Notes: generated from the letters alone by a model not told the origin. Positions 26,396 through 35,948 are shown, counted from the first letter of the stretch. The stretch: DNA of 64,000 nucleotides from Gemmatimonadota bacterium (GCA_027622655.1 JAQBYI010000001.1:56151-120150); one strand, 5' to 3'. Program-made: numbers and translations.

Positions 26396-28348
26396 TCAGT
26401 AGTCAACGGGGCGGAGGTAGCTCTCCCCGATCGCGGCTGCCGAGAGCAGAGCAACGGTCGGCAGTCGCCGCTTCCAGTGCGTTCCATCGAGTCGCGCACG
26501 AACCAGCTCAACCTCTTCGGCGTCCATGCCTCGCGCGACCAGTTCACGGGCCGTCCATCCGTGCAGCAGCCAGTTGAGAATCGCGTCGGCCTTCGCGTAG
26601 CTGATGCCGAAATCACCTTCGTCGGTCTGCCCCTGCACGAGGTCGGCCGAGGCAGGCTTCGAAATGATTTCCGGTGGCACACCGAGGTGCCGTGCCAGCT
26701 CCCAGACCTGCGTCTTGAACAGATCGCCGATGGGATTCACGGGCGGCGAGTCGTCGGCGTGCCACGTGAAGTAGCCGAGCAGCCGTTCGGTCTTGTTGCC
26801 GGTCCCGAGCGGAAGTGCGTTGTGCTTGGCAGCGAGATCGAAGAGCGCAATCATCCTCGTCCGGGCCATCACGTTGCCGCGTCGTGCCGGACTCGCGTCG
26901 GGCTCGGCGGCGAGGTAGCCGTCAACCGCGCCAGATATATCGACCGTGCGCTCATGGACACCGAGTTGCTCGATCACGAGCTCGGCGTGGGCGAGCGAAT
27001 CGGCGCTCGACGTGCGATACGGCAGCCGTACGGCGTGCACGTGGCTCGCACCCAACGCCCGCGCGGCGAGCGTCGCCGTAACAGCCGAATCTACGCCTCC
27101 GGAAAGACCGATTACAGCGTCGGTGAATCCACGCCGACGGAACTCGTCGCGGAGAAAGGCCACGAGCCATCCCTCGACCAGCGCGGGGTTCATCTCCAGC
27201 GGTGGAGGTTCACCGCGTCCAGTGTCGCCTGGCCGGACCACCGCGAGCGGTGCGGAAATCGCGCCGCCGCCACCGTCTCGTCCGGTGCCACCGCCCTTGG
27301 CACCGGCGGCACCGCGTTTGCGCTTCGCTGTCGCTGCAAGCTCAGCTGCAAGCTTCGCTGCAAGCTTCGCTGCCTGCTTCCCAGCCGGCTTCGCGGACGA
27401 TTTCGTTTCCGATGCCGTTACTGTGCCATCTCCGGCAACTCTTGGCGCGATCGATCCGCCTGCCACCCGTTCCAGCTCTGCCCGCAGCGTAGGGAGCGCG
27501 CCGCGAAGGTCGGAGAGGAGCGGTGAGTCGGAGCGTGCACGCGTGATATCGGTGAGGTCGAGGTCGGCTGTGACGAGCGCCTCCTCCCAGAGGGGGCCGC
27601 GGGCGCGAACATCGCCGCGCGGTCCGAGCACGATGGACGCGCCGGGAAAAACTTTTCCGCCTTCGCTGCCAACCAGGTTGGCGAGCGACGCATACACGCC
27701 GTGCTCGTCAGCGATATCGCGAATGAGCCGCTCCCATCGGGCCACTGTCGCCGGCGCGGGGTCGGCGCCACGGCGCTCGTGCGTACCGCGGGCCGGGGCG
27801 GCCGCCAATACCAACACAACCTGCGCCCCGTCGAGCGCCGCGATGGTACCTGCGAGGGAGTGCCACGCGTCTTCGCATATCAGAATTGCACATCGACCCC
27901 ACTCGGTGTCGAATGCGCGAATCCCGAATCCGCGATCGACAAATCGTTCCTCGTCAAACATGCCGTACGTCGGCAGGAAATTCTTGCGATGCACGTGCGT
28001 CACACCCGCCGTCCCGTCGCCCGCGAGCGTCAGGTAGGCCGCGCTGTTGTGGAGCATTCCTTCGTGTTGTTCGTAAAAGCCGAGCACCACGTCAATCGGT
28101 GTGGTTCCACCAGCGGCGGCAAAGGACTCCGCGATCGCTTCGGCGAGTGCGTCAGAAGTCGTCGAGGTTTCCCGAACTGCGCCCTCGACGAAATACCCTG
28201 AGAGCACTGTTTCCGGGAAATGCACGAGGTGCGGGGCGGGCTCGAGCGCTGCCGCCTGCGCGAGAATCTCGCCAATACGGCGCACGTTTTCCTTTACGTC
28301 ACCCTTTCGGGGGCGGAACTGCGCGATCGCGAGCCGGAGGGTGGACAT
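26396..28348 (-). CDS. nadE: Glutamine-dependent NAD+ synthetase
   Basis: Makes NAD+ from deamido-NAD+ using glutamine-derived ammonia. The 650-aa protein has an N-terminal nitrilase-type glutaminase with triad E46 (HFPETVLSG), K122 (HVHRKNFLPTYG) and C158 (LICEDAWHS). The C-terminal synthetase shows the PP-loop LSGGVDSAVTAT near residue 410, then GTGNKTERLLGYFTWHADD and NPIGDLFKTQVWELA. Between them (about 318-365) sits an unusual Lys/Ala/Gly-rich linker with repeated KLAAKLAA. The ATG giving MSTLRLAIAQF was chosen because it begins the nitrilase strand. Divergent from the PBP gene across 95 bases. Confidence 0.92.
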   Translation of the reverse strand: MSTLRLAIAQFRPRKGDVKENVRRIGEILAQAAALEPAPHLVHFPETVLSGYFVEGAVRETSTTSDALAEAIAESFAAAGGTTPIDVVLGFYEQHEGMLHNSAAYLTLAGDGTAGVTHVHRKNFLPTYGMFDEERFVDRGFGIRAFDTEWGRCAILICEDAWHSLAGTIAALDGAQVVLVLAAAPARGTHERRGADPAPATVARWERLIRDIADEHGVYASLANLVGSEGGKVFPGASIVLGPRGDVRARGPLWEEALVTADLDLTDITRARSDSPLLSDLRGALPTLRAELERVAGGSIAPRVAGDGTVTASETKSSAKPAGKQAAKLAAKLAAELAATAKRKRGAAGAKGGGTGRDGGGGAISAPLAVVRPGDTGRGEPPPLEMNPALVEGWLVAFLRDEFRRRGFTDAVIGLSGGVDSAVTATLAARALGASHVHAVRLPYRTSSADSLAHAELVIEQLGVHERTVDISGAVDGYLAAEPDASPARRGNVMARTRMIALFDLAAKHNALPLGTGNKTERLLGYFTWHADDSPPVNPIGDLFKTQVWELARHLGVPPEIISKPASADLVQGQTDEGDFGISYAKADAILNWLLHGWTARELVARGMDAEEVELVRARLDGTHWKRRLPTVALLSAAAIGESYLRPVDY

Positions 28349-28443
28349 CAGTGTATGAAAGGTCGCATGGTTGAACCAAGACTGCCAACGGAGGCGAAAG
28401 TCGTTGTGGCTGTGAGACTTGGCCTGTGGGGTATGTTTATGGA

Positions 28444-30555
28444 ATGCGTGCAGGATGTGATAAATTGACCGCCGCACCGAAACGGGCGGCGAAACGGGCG
28501 GCGAAACGGGCGGCGAAACGGGCGGCGAAACGGGCGGCTAAACCGGCGTGGCTGGCACCGCCGTTATGCCTCGCAATTGCGTCGGCGCTGATGCTCGCCA
28601 CGGCGCAGCCGGCCGTCGGGCAGGCGGAGGCATGGCAGCTCATCACCCCGCCGCAGTCGTCGCAGGTCTTTGCCCGCGATGGTTCGCTGATTGGCGAAAT
28701 CGGCAAGGAGTGGCGCACGATCGTGTCGATCAGGACGCTTCCGCCGTACCTCCCGAACGCGTTCATCGCCGTCGAGGACCACCGGTTCTACCAGCACAAC
28801 GGCGTGGACCTGATGGGCATTGCGGGTGCGATCAAAGACAACCTGCTCGGCGCGAGCCGCGGGGCGAGCACGATCACGCAGCTTCTGGTAGGCAACATGC
28901 ATCCCGACCTCGTCAATCGTCAGGATATTTCACTGTCGCGCAAGCTTCGTGAGCAGCGTGCGGCGCTCGAAATGGAGCGCAACTACAGCAAGTCGCAGAT
29001 TCTCGAAGCGTTCCTCAACCAGATCAACTTTGGACACGGATGGTACGGTGTCGAATCGGCAGCGCGCCATTATTTCGGGAAGGCAGCCGCGGAGTTGACG
29101 CTCGCGGAATCGGCAACGCTGGCTGCGCTGCCCAAGAGCCCGGTGCAATACGATCCGTCACGATATCCGGACCGTGCCCGTTCGCGCCGAAACTCCGTGC
29201 TCGACCTGATGGTCGAGCAGAAGATGGTGACTGCGGCTGAAGCAGCCGCGGCCAAACGAGAGCGCATGCGTACCGCGCCGAACGGCGGGATGTCTGCACC
29301 GTCACCGTATTTCATTGATGCGGTTCGCGTGCAGGCTGAGCGGGCCGGCGTTCCCGTTTCGCAGGGCGGGTATCGCATCTTCACCGGACTCGATCCGGCA
29401 CTGCAGCGCGGGGCAGTATCCGCGTTGCTCGAGGAAACCGCGGCGATTGAGCAACGCCCTGATTGGGGGCACGCCACGCTCGCGAATCATCCACGCGGGA
29501 CGTCAGACTTTCTTCAGGGCGCGGTGGTCGCGCTTGACGCCAATACCGGCCTCGTGCGCGCGCTAGTGGGCGGTCGCTCGTACACCGAGGCGCCGTTCAA
29601 CCGGGCGACCAACGGCCTGCGCCAGCCCGGTTCGAGCTTCAAGCCGTTCGTCTACGCGACGGCCATTGCCGACTCCATTCCGCCGAACGCGATTGTGAGT
29701 GACAGCGCCATCGTGATTGCCTACGACCGCCAATCGTACCGGCCGAAGAATTCCGACGGAGCGTACCTCGGCGAGATGACACTGCGCGATGCGATCACGA
29801 AGTCGCGGAACACTGTGGCCGTGCAACTCTGGCAACAGTTCGGTGCCGACTCCGTGATTGCGATGGCGCGCCGGTTTGGCCTGTCGAGCGCGATCGCGCC
29901 GTATCCGTCCAGCGCGATCGGCGCGTCCGTAGTGCGTCCGCTCGATTTCGTGGCCTCGTTCGCAACCCTCGCCACGCTCGGTACACCGGTTCAGCCGCGA
30001 TTCTTCACGCGTATCGAGGATCGGGAACGGCGCATCGTTGTGGAGCAACCGAATGTGCCGCTTCCCCCGGCCATTTCACCGCAGGTGGCATGGGTGGTGC
30101 GCGATATGATGCGCGATGTGGTGGAACGGGGCACGGCGACGGCGGTGCGCAGGATCCTCCCGGCGGGTGTACCGGTGGCTGGAAAAACTGGAACGACCGA
30201 CGACAACACCGATCTCTGGTTCGTCGGGATCACGCCGACGATCGTAGCCGGAGTCTGGCTCGGCTTCGACCGTCCGCAACCAATAGCCGAACGCGGTGTT
30301 GCCGGCGGCTCGCTGGCCGCGCCGGTCTTCGCGCGCATGCTCGAGCGGGCGGGTTACGCGCAGCCCAGCGACGAGTGGAACACGCCACCCGACGGAGTGA
30401 CATCCGCCGTTCTCGATCGCCAGAGCGGCCGGCCCGCTTCGGCGGACACTCCTGACGACCGACGATACGTGGAGTACTTTATCGCGGGGACCGAACCGGG
30501 CGCACTGCGTGTGCACGCTCGGCGACTGTTCGGGCTCGGACCCATTGTGTTCTAG
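28444..30555 (+). CDS. Class A penicillin-binding protein 1A-type (glycosyltransferase/transpeptidase)
   Basis: A bifunctional peptidoglycan synthase, 703 aa. The order is a cytoplasmic basic tail of five KRAA units, one membrane segment (about residues 36-58), then the GT51 domain with catalytic E111 in VEDHRFYQHNGVD and GASTITQLL. The transpeptidase carries SxxK in PGSSFKPF near 398, SRN in KSRNTVAVQLW and KTGTT at about 581-585. All catalytic motifs are intact. The start is not certain: a GTG 18 bases upstream and a TTG 21 bases downstream are in frame. A C-terminal tail of about 80 residues follows the transpeptidase. Confidence 0.9.
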   Translation: MRAGCDKLTAAPKRAAKRAAKRAAKRAAKRAAKPAWLAPPLCLAIASALMLATAQPAVGQAEAWQLITPPQSSQVFARDGSLIGEIGKEWRTIVSIRTLPPYLPNAFIAVEDHRFYQHNGVDLMGIAGAIKDNLLGASRGASTITQLLVGNMHPDLVNRQDISLSRKLREQRAALEMERNYSKSQILEAFLNQINFGHGWYGVESAARHYFGKAAAELTLAESATLAALPKSPVQYDPSRYPDRARSRRNSVLDLMVEQKMVTAAEAAAAKRERMRTAPNGGMSAPSPYFIDAVRVQAERAGVPVSQGGYRIFTGLDPALQRGAVSALLEETAAIEQRPDWGHATLANHPRGTSDFLQGAVVALDANTGLVRALVGGRSYTEAPFNRATNGLRQPGSSFKPFVYATAIADSIPPNAIVSDSAIVIAYDRQSYRPKNSDGAYLGEMTLRDAITKSRNTVAVQLWQQFGADSVIAMARRFGLSSAIAPYPSSAIGASVVRPLDFVASFATLATLGTPVQPRFFTRIEDRERRIVVEQPNVPLPPAISPQVAWVVRDMMRDVVERGTATAVRRILPAGVPVAGKTGTTDDNTDLWFVGITPTIVAGVWLGFDRPQPIAERGVAGGSLAAPVFARMLERAGYAQPSDEWNTPPDGVTSAVLDRQSGRPASADTPDDRRYVEYFIAGTEPGALRVHARRLFGLGPIVF
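28479..28538. repeat. 12-bp tandem repeat (5 copies) encoding (KRAA)n
   Basis: Five perfect copies of GAAACGGGCGGC lie in the first 32 codons of the PBP gene. The unit length is a multiple of 3, so copy-number change would alter only the length of the basic cytoplasmic tail. Confidence 0.9.
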
Positions 30556-30567
30556 GAGCGTGCTGCG

Positions 30568-31254
30568 TTGGCCTTCACTCCGGTCCAGAAACTAAGCATC
30601 ACGTCGGGTGCCGCGATGCTGCTGCTATCCGCGATGGGACTGGTCGCGTATGTCAGCATATCGGAACTCGTGCGCGCGCAAGACGCGGCGACGGTGACGA
30701 ACACGAACATCGCGCGAATCGATCGCGTTCGCGAACGCACGAGCGAAGCCGAGGCCGCAGTTCGACTCTATGCCGAGCGCGGTGATTCGGCGTCGTTGAG
30801 CGCCGTCGGTTCGGCGCAGGCCGACGTGGAATACGCCCTCGACTCGCTCCTTGCGGCCAGCGAAGATCATCCAGTGCAGCGGCGCAACATCGATAGCCTG
30901 GGTCCCATCGTCGGCGCGCGTTTTCGCAGTATCAGGCAGGTAGCTCAAGCGCGTACGAGACAGGCTGCCGACTCCGCCGTTGCAATGCTCGGCGCCGAAG
31001 GCCCACGCCGCGGAATGGCGCGGCTTCTGGTTGATATGCGCAACGAGGAAGTGCTCGTGCTTGGAGAACGGACGCGCGTCATGGCCGATAACGCGAAATC
31101 GACGCAAGTCCTCGTCGTTGTCGGAAGCCTGTTCTCGCTCGTTCTCGCTCTGGTGGCGCTGCAGCCGCTCCGGGCAAGCGTCGAACGCCGGGTGACACAA
31201 CGGCTCACTGTCGCTCCCCACTCACCGACTACAAGGGACCGCGCGGGCGAGTGA
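30568..31254 (+). CDS. CHASE3-like membrane sensor protein without output domain
   Basis: A 228-aa protein with a membrane helix near residues 10-32 (SGAAMLLLSAMGLVAYVSI), a helical extracytoplasmic region of about 150 residues and a second membrane helix near 180-200 (VLVVVGSLFSLVLALVAL). The helical part (TNIARIDRVRERTSEAEAA, later RNIDSL, MARLLVDMRNEEVLVLGERT) resembles CHASE3 sensor domains of histidine kinases and chemoreceptors. No HAMP, kinase or methyl-accepting domain follows; the C-terminus ends after about 25 basic residues. TTG start, 12 bases after the PBP stop. Ligand and partner unknown. Confidence 0.65.
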   Translation: MAFTPVQKLSITSGAAMLLLSAMGLVAYVSISELVRAQDAATVTNTNIARIDRVRERTSEAEAAVRLYAERGDSASLSAVGSAQADVEYALDSLLAASEDHPVQRRNIDSLGPIVGARFRSIRQVAQARTRQAADSAVAMLGAEGPRRGMARLLVDMRNEEVLVLGERTRVMADNAKSTQVLVVVGSLFSLVLALVALQPLRASVERRVTQRLTVAPHSPTTRDRAGE

Positions 31255-31292
31255 TTTCGCGTTCGGTCGGTCCTTAACAAGCAAATCCTTTT

Positions 31293-32867
31293 ATGAGAAT
31301 GTCAGTTTTCAGGTTCTCCGGTGCGGCCGCGCTTTGCCTTGTTGTGCCAGGCTGCGGCGGCGATTCCACCGCGCCGGTCAAGCCAGCGAGCGTCGCGGCG
31401 GCATCGACGGGTTCCATTACCGGCACGGTCGGCCTTCCGTTGACTTCCCCGCCGCAGTTCGTCGTTCGCGACGCGTCAGGCAACGCGCTGTCGAACATCG
31501 CCGTCACAGTCGCCGTCACCGCTGGTGGAGGAACGCTCTCGGGCGCGCCCACGAAGAGTTCGGCTGGCGGCACGCCGGTCGGATCGTGGACACTCGGTAC
31601 TACTGCCGGAGCCAATACGCTGACCATCACCGCGGGCGGCCTTCCGCCGCTCACGATCAATGCGACAGGGACGGCCGGCGTACCAACGCAGCTCACCGTG
31701 GCAAGTGGAAGTGCGCAGTCGGGCCCGGCCGCTGGTTTGTTGCCGCAGCCGCTCGTGTTCAAGGTCGGAGATCAGTTCAACAACGGTGTAGCCGGAGTGA
31801 CGGTGAGTTTCTCTGTCACTGCCGGCGGTGGGTCGCTGGCCGGCGGCAGCGGAGTGTCGGTCGGCAGCGCCGTAGCTGACGCGATAACCGACGCGGCTGG
31901 GTTGGCTCCGGCGCCCGCCTGGACGCTTGGCAAATCGACTAACTCACAGCAGCTGCGCGCGCAGGCTGGATCGCTGCTGACGACGGCGACGGCGAGCGTG
32001 GCCTCGAACTACAAAATCGAGATTCGATATTTCGGGCCGCCGGTTGACGCATCGATTCAGGCCGCGTTCACTGCGGCCGCGGAACGCATTCAGGGCATGG
32101 TAACCGGGGACGTCCCCGACCAACCGCTGACCTCCTTCAGCGTCTCCGGATGCGGAATCACTGGTGTGGGACCGCTCACCGAGACGGTCGACGACCTGAT
32201 CGTTTACGCCAACGTGGCACCCATCGACGGCGTCGGAAAGATTTTTGGGTCGGCAGGTGTTTGTTTCACTCGTACCGGCGGCCTGGCGCTGATAGGTGTG
32301 ATAAACTTTGATGTGGCTGACCTGCAGAAGATCCAGGCCGAAAATCAACTGGGCGACGTGGTTCTGCACGAAATGTTGCACACGCTTGGAGTTGGTACGC
32401 TGTGGGCCAGCAAGTTCCTGGTATCGGGGAGTGGTACCTCGAACTCGGTGTTCACGGGCGTGCAGGCGGTGTCAGGTTGCCAGTTTCACGGGGGCGGAAT
32501 GAACTGCACGACGACTGTGCCGCTCGAAACAACCGGCAGCGTGGGCACGCGCGACGTGCACTGGCGCGAAAAGACGAGCGGCAGCGGCTTCGGATTCGAC
32601 ACGGAACTCATGACGGGGTTCATCGAAGCGCCAGGCATTCCCATGCCGCTGAGCCGAATGACGATTGGCTCGCTCGCTGATCTTGGATATGTGGTCAATC
32701 AGGCGCCGTACGACGCGTATTCAGTGGCGAGCGCGCTCGTTGCAGGATTCAGCGCCATCCGCGAAGCACAGGGCAACGGAAAGATCGAACTCAATGACGC
32801 CGTGCGCGAACCGATCGGCACCGTGGACCGTGCAGGGCGGGTTACCCTTATCAAGTTGAGGCGCTGA
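31293..32867 (+). CDS. Leishmanolysin-like (M8) metallopeptidase lipoprotein with Ig-like domains
   Basis: A 524-aa exported protein. The N-terminus carries a lipobox-like VVPGC (Cys 21) after a hydrophobic stretch, so it is probably lipid-anchored. Residues 30-230 are two beta-rich, Gly/Thr-rich Ig-like repeats (VTVAVTAGGGTLSG and VTVSFSVTAGGGSLAG). The peptidase part follows, with the zinc motif HEMLHTLGVGTLW near residue 359 and the downstream MTGFIEAPG ... PLSRMTIGSLADLGYVVN block. The last is the Met-turn and tail typical of bacterial leishmanolysin-like proteins. Function: cell-surface protease of unknown substrate. It is coupled to the next small lipoprotein. Confidence 0.8.
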   Translation: MRMSVFRFSGAAALCLVVPGCGGDSTAPVKPASVAAASTGSITGTVGLPLTSPPQFVVRDASGNALSNIAVTVAVTAGGGTLSGAPTKSSAGGTPVGSWTLGTTAGANTLTITAGGLPPLTINATGTAGVPTQLTVASGSAQSGPAAGLLPQPLVFKVGDQFNNGVAGVTVSFSVTAGGGSLAGGSGVSVGSAVADAITDAAGLAPAPAWTLGKSTNSQQLRAQAGSLLTTATASVASNYKIEIRYFGPPVDASIQAAFTAAAERIQGMVTGDVPDQPLTSFSVSGCGITGVGPLTETVDDLIVYANVAPIDGVGKIFGSAGVCFTRTGGLALIGVINFDVADLQKIQAENQLGDVVLHEMLHTLGVGTLWASKFLVSGSGTSNSVFTGVQAVSGCQFHGGGMNCTTTVPLETTGSVGTRDVHWREKTSGSGFGFDTELMTGFIEAPGIPMPLSRMTIGSLADLGYVVNQAPYDAYSVASALVAGFSAIREAQGNGKIELNDAVREPIGTVDRAGRVTLIKLRR

Positions 32868-33160
32868 TGCGCGCGACGATCGCAGCCGGAACGCTACTCT
32901 TCGCTGCTGCGTGCGGCGGAAACAAGGCACCGGCGGCCGACGCCGCGAGCGCGTCGCCTCCTACACCCTCGGCAGTGGTGCTCGATTCGACAATGATGCC
33001 GACGGCCGACACCGCCGCTCCGGCCGGATCGAAATCGGCTACTCCGACGAAATCCAACTCGGCCGGCGACGGTGAGCGGCGCGACAGTGCGTTTGGGCCG
33101 AAGTTCGCCGTTGATTCGACGGGGAAAGTCACGCCGATCAAGCCGCCAGGGCAGAGATAG
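32867..33160 (+). CDS. Small lipoprotein, unknown function
   Basis: A 97-aa protein with a lipoprotein signal (LLFAAACGGNK; Cys 17). It is followed by an Ala/Thr/Ser/Pro-rich, probably unstructured chain ending DSTGKVTPIKPPGQR. The start ATG shares a base with the preceding stop (TGATG), so it is translated with the leishmanolysin-like gene. No conserved domain is recognised. Confidence 0.7.
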   Translation: MRATIAAGTLLFAAACGGNKAPAADAASASPPTPSAVVLDSTMMPTADTAAPAGSKSATPTKSNSAGDGERRDSAFGPKFAVDSTGKVTPIKPPGQR

Positions 33161-33204
33161 AGACACCCGCTGGAACTGGCACTTCAGACTGCAGTGAACG
33201 AGTC

Positions 33205-33248
33205 ATAAAACACGATCGGGCCCCGGGCGGTTTCGCCGGGGCCCGATC
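33205..33248 (-). terminator. Rho-independent terminator of lon
   Basis: A perfect 13-bp stem (33214-33226 with 33236-33248; GATCGGGCCCCGG and its complement) closes a 9-nt loop. Read on the minus strand it is followed by GTGTTTTATG, a short T run. It lies 37 bases past the lon stop. On the plus strand no T run follows, so it chiefly serves lon, though it also ends the lipoprotein transcript's region. Confidence 0.8.
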
Positions 33249-33285
33249 CGTTACGGCCCTATTCTCAATCGTGATTCGTGTCGGG

Positions 33286-35829
33286 TCAGACGACTTGAAT
33301 CTTCTTCTGCGCCGCTGCCGTGTCGTCCACGAGCGCGAGCTTGAGGACCTCCTCGAGTGTTTCCACCGTGTGGAACGAGAGCTTTTGCCGCGCCTCATCC
33401 GGGACGTCCTCGAGGTCGGCTTCGTTCTCTTTCGGAATGACGATCATCGTCACCCCGGCCCGGAGCGCGCCCAGGACCTTTTCTTTCACGCCTCCAATGG
33501 GCAGTACGCGCCCGCGGAGCGTGATCTCACCTGTCATCGCCAAATCCTTGCGCACCGCCCGCCCGGACATTTCGCTCGCAAGCGCGGTCGCGATGGCGAC
33601 GCCGGCTGACGGTCCATCCTTCGGAATCGCACCCTGCGGCACGTGAATGTGTGTCTCGACTGTTCCGAGTCTCGACTTCGGGATCCCGAGCTTCTCGGCA
33701 TTCTTGGTGACGTACGTGAACGCCGCGCGGGCCGATTCCTTCATGACGTCGCCGAGCTGGCCGGTGAGGATGAGTGAGACGGGAGACCCACCGCCCGATT
33801 CACCATTCGCCCCCTGCGAAATCGATCGCGTCGAGGCTTCCACGAACATGATGTCGCCGCCCATTGGCGTGTAGTACATCCCCGTAGCAACGCCGACTTC
33901 GTTGGCCTCGTTCACCTTTTCCGGGCGCACGCGTGGCCGCCCCAGCAGATCTCTCACCTCGGCTTCCGAGAGCACGCCGTCGTCGACGATGGTGTGCTCC
34001 TCGCCCGCGGCAATCCGGCGCGCGACTTTGCGCGCCACTTTGCCGATCTCACGTTCGAGCTGCCGCACACCGCTTTCCCGGGTGTACTTCGAGATGAGAG
34101 ACGCGACTGCGTCATCGGCAAACGAGACTTTCTGGTCGCTCAGTCCATTCTCTTCCAACTGGCGTGGGATGAGGTACTTCTTCGCGATCTCGGCTTTTTC
34201 ACGCTCGGTGTAGCCCGCGAATTCGACGACTTCCATGCGATCGAGGAGCGGCCCGGGAATGTTCTGGACGAAATTCGCGGTCGCAATGAACAGGACTTCC
34301 GAGAGGTCGAATGGCACGCCGAGGTAGTGGTCCGTAAAGGTGTCGTTCTGGGCCGGGTCGAGCACTTCGAGCAGTGCGCTCGACGGGTCGCCCTGGAACG
34401 AGACGCCAAGCTTGTCGATCTCGTCGAGCAGGAAAACCGGATTCTTGGTGCCGGCCTGTTTCATACCCTGCACAACGCGCCCCGGCATCGCGCCGACGTA
34501 TGTGCGCCGGTGACCGCGAATGTCGGCTTCGTCGCGCGCTCCGCCCAGCGAAACGCGCACGTACTCGCGTCCAAGCGACCGCGCGATCGACTTGGCGATT
34601 GACGTCTTGCCAACACCCGGCGGGCCAGTGAAGAGGAGGATCGGACCTTTGGCCATCGCGCGGGCTTTGGCTTCCTTCTCGTCGGTAATCGTGCGACCTG
34701 CCTTCTCGTCCGTCTTGTTCGCGGCCGGCGATGCCTCAGTCCTCGATGCACGCAGTTTCGCTGCGGGGAACTCGCCCGTGGTCTTGATCTCCTCGGCAAG
34801 CTGGTGCGCACGGAGTTGCCTTACGGCAAGGAACTCGAGGATCCGGTCCTTTACGTCCTTGAGCCCGTAGTGGTCGTCTTCGAGCACGCGAATGGCGTGC
34901 GGCAGGTCGAGCTGGTCGTCAGAACGCGTGTTCCATGGCAGTTCGGCGATCCACTCGAGGTACGTACGAATCACCTGCGCTTCCATGGACTCCCGGCCCG
35001 ACCGCTCGAGGCGCCCGAGTTCGCGCTCAACTTCGGCTCGCGCCTCCTTGGGGAGTACGAGCTTGTTCAGTTTTTCGCGAAGCTCTTCAATCTCCTTGAC
35101 CTGATCATCGTCGCCGAGCTCCTTCTGGATGGCCTTCATCTGTTCCCGAAGGAACATCTCGCGCTGGCGCTCCCCGAGCTCTTCCTGCACCTGGGACTTG
35201 ATGTCTTCCTGTGCATCGAGGAGGGAGATCTGCCGTTGTACCTGCAGCAAAACGCGGCGCAGCCGCTCTTCGACGGAAAGCGTTTCGAGCAGACCCTGCT
35301 TTTCAGGTACCGGAAGTTCGATGTATCCGGCCACGAGGTCGCCGAACTTGCCGGGGTCGGTCACCGAGTCCAGAACCTGACTGACGACGTCCTGGGGCAG
35401 GCCCCGTTTCTCGCCCAGTTCAGCGGCGCGCTCTCGGATTTCCTTATGAAGCGCCTCAAATGCCGGATCGTGTTCGTCGATCGGCAGCATGTCCTCGGTC
35501 TTCATCACGACGGCCGACATGTGGCCGTCCGTTTCGACGTACTGGAGTGACGTCGCGCGCTCTTCGCCTTGAAGGAGGAGCTGCACGCCGCCGAGCCCAC
35601 GGTTGACCTGTCCGATTCGGGCGATCACGCCCATCGAATAGAGGATGTCCGGCGTCGGCTCCTCGGAATTGTCGCGCTGCGCGACCGCAAACACGAGGCG
35701 GTCGCCCTTGAGGGCGGCCTCGATGGCGCGGAGTGTGCCCGGGCGGCCCGCGGCGATTGGGGCCGCGAGACCCGGAAACATGATCGTCCCCCTGAGGGGG
35801 AGGACGGGAAGCGTCATTCGAGTGGACAT
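33286..35829 (-). CDS. lon: ATP-dependent protease Lon
   Basis: A cytoplasmic AAA+ serine protease that degrades misfolded and regulatory proteins. The 847-aa protein has an N-terminal LAN domain (LPVLPLRGTIMFPGL), a long coiled coil (EEIxELREKLNKL-like region), AAA+ Walker A FTGPPGVGKTSIAKS and Walker B FLLDEIDKLG. The C-terminal protease has the Ser-Lys dyad: Ser in PKDGPSAGVAIA near 739 and Lys in GGVKEKVLGALRAG near 782 (43 apart, as in the family). The segment before Walker A carries an extra Lys/Glu/Thr-rich insertion (KTDEKAGRTITDEKEAK). The start is the ATG after GGAAGGAG. Confidence 0.96.
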   Translation of the reverse strand: MSTRMTLPVLPLRGTIMFPGLAAPIAAGRPGTLRAIEAALKGDRLVFAVAQRDNSEEPTPDILYSMGVIARIGQVNRGLGGVQLLLQGEERATSLQYVETDGHMSAVVMKTEDMLPIDEHDPAFEALHKEIRERAAELGEKRGLPQDVVSQVLDSVTDPGKFGDLVAGYIELPVPEKQGLLETLSVEERLRRVLLQVQRQISLLDAQEDIKSQVQEELGERQREMFLREQMKAIQKELGDDDQVKEIEELREKLNKLVLPKEARAEVERELGRLERSGRESMEAQVIRTYLEWIAELPWNTRSDDQLDLPHAIRVLEDDHYGLKDVKDRILEFLAVRQLRAHQLAEEIKTTGEFPAAKLRASRTEASPAANKTDEKAGRTITDEKEAKARAMAKGPILLFTGPPGVGKTSIAKSIARSLGREYVRVSLGGARDEADIRGHRRTYVGAMPGRVVQGMKQAGTKNPVFLLDEIDKLGVSFQGDPSSALLEVLDPAQNDTFTDHYLGVPFDLSEVLFIATANFVQNIPGPLLDRMEVVEFAGYTEREKAEIAKKYLIPRQLEENGLSDQKVSFADDAVASLISKYTRESGVRQLEREIGKVARKVARRIAAGEEHTIVDDGVLSEAEVRDLLGRPRVRPEKVNEANEVGVATGMYYTPMGGDIMFVEASTRSISQGANGESGGGSPVSLILTGQLGDVMKESARAAFTYVTKNAEKLGIPKSRLGTVETHIHVPQGAIPKDGPSAGVAIATALASEMSGRAVRKDLAMTGEITLRGRVLPIGGVKEKVLGALRAGVTMIVIPKENEADLEDVPDEARQKLSFHTVETLEEVLKLALVDDTAAAQKKIQVV

Positions 35830-35948
35830 TTCGATTTGTGTCTCCTTCCGGCACCTGGCGTGAAATGGTCGCCCACGTGTCATACTGTCGGGCGCCCTGA
35901 TGGGTTCACCGAATGCAAGGTGCGTTCCACCCTGACTTACGACAGTTC

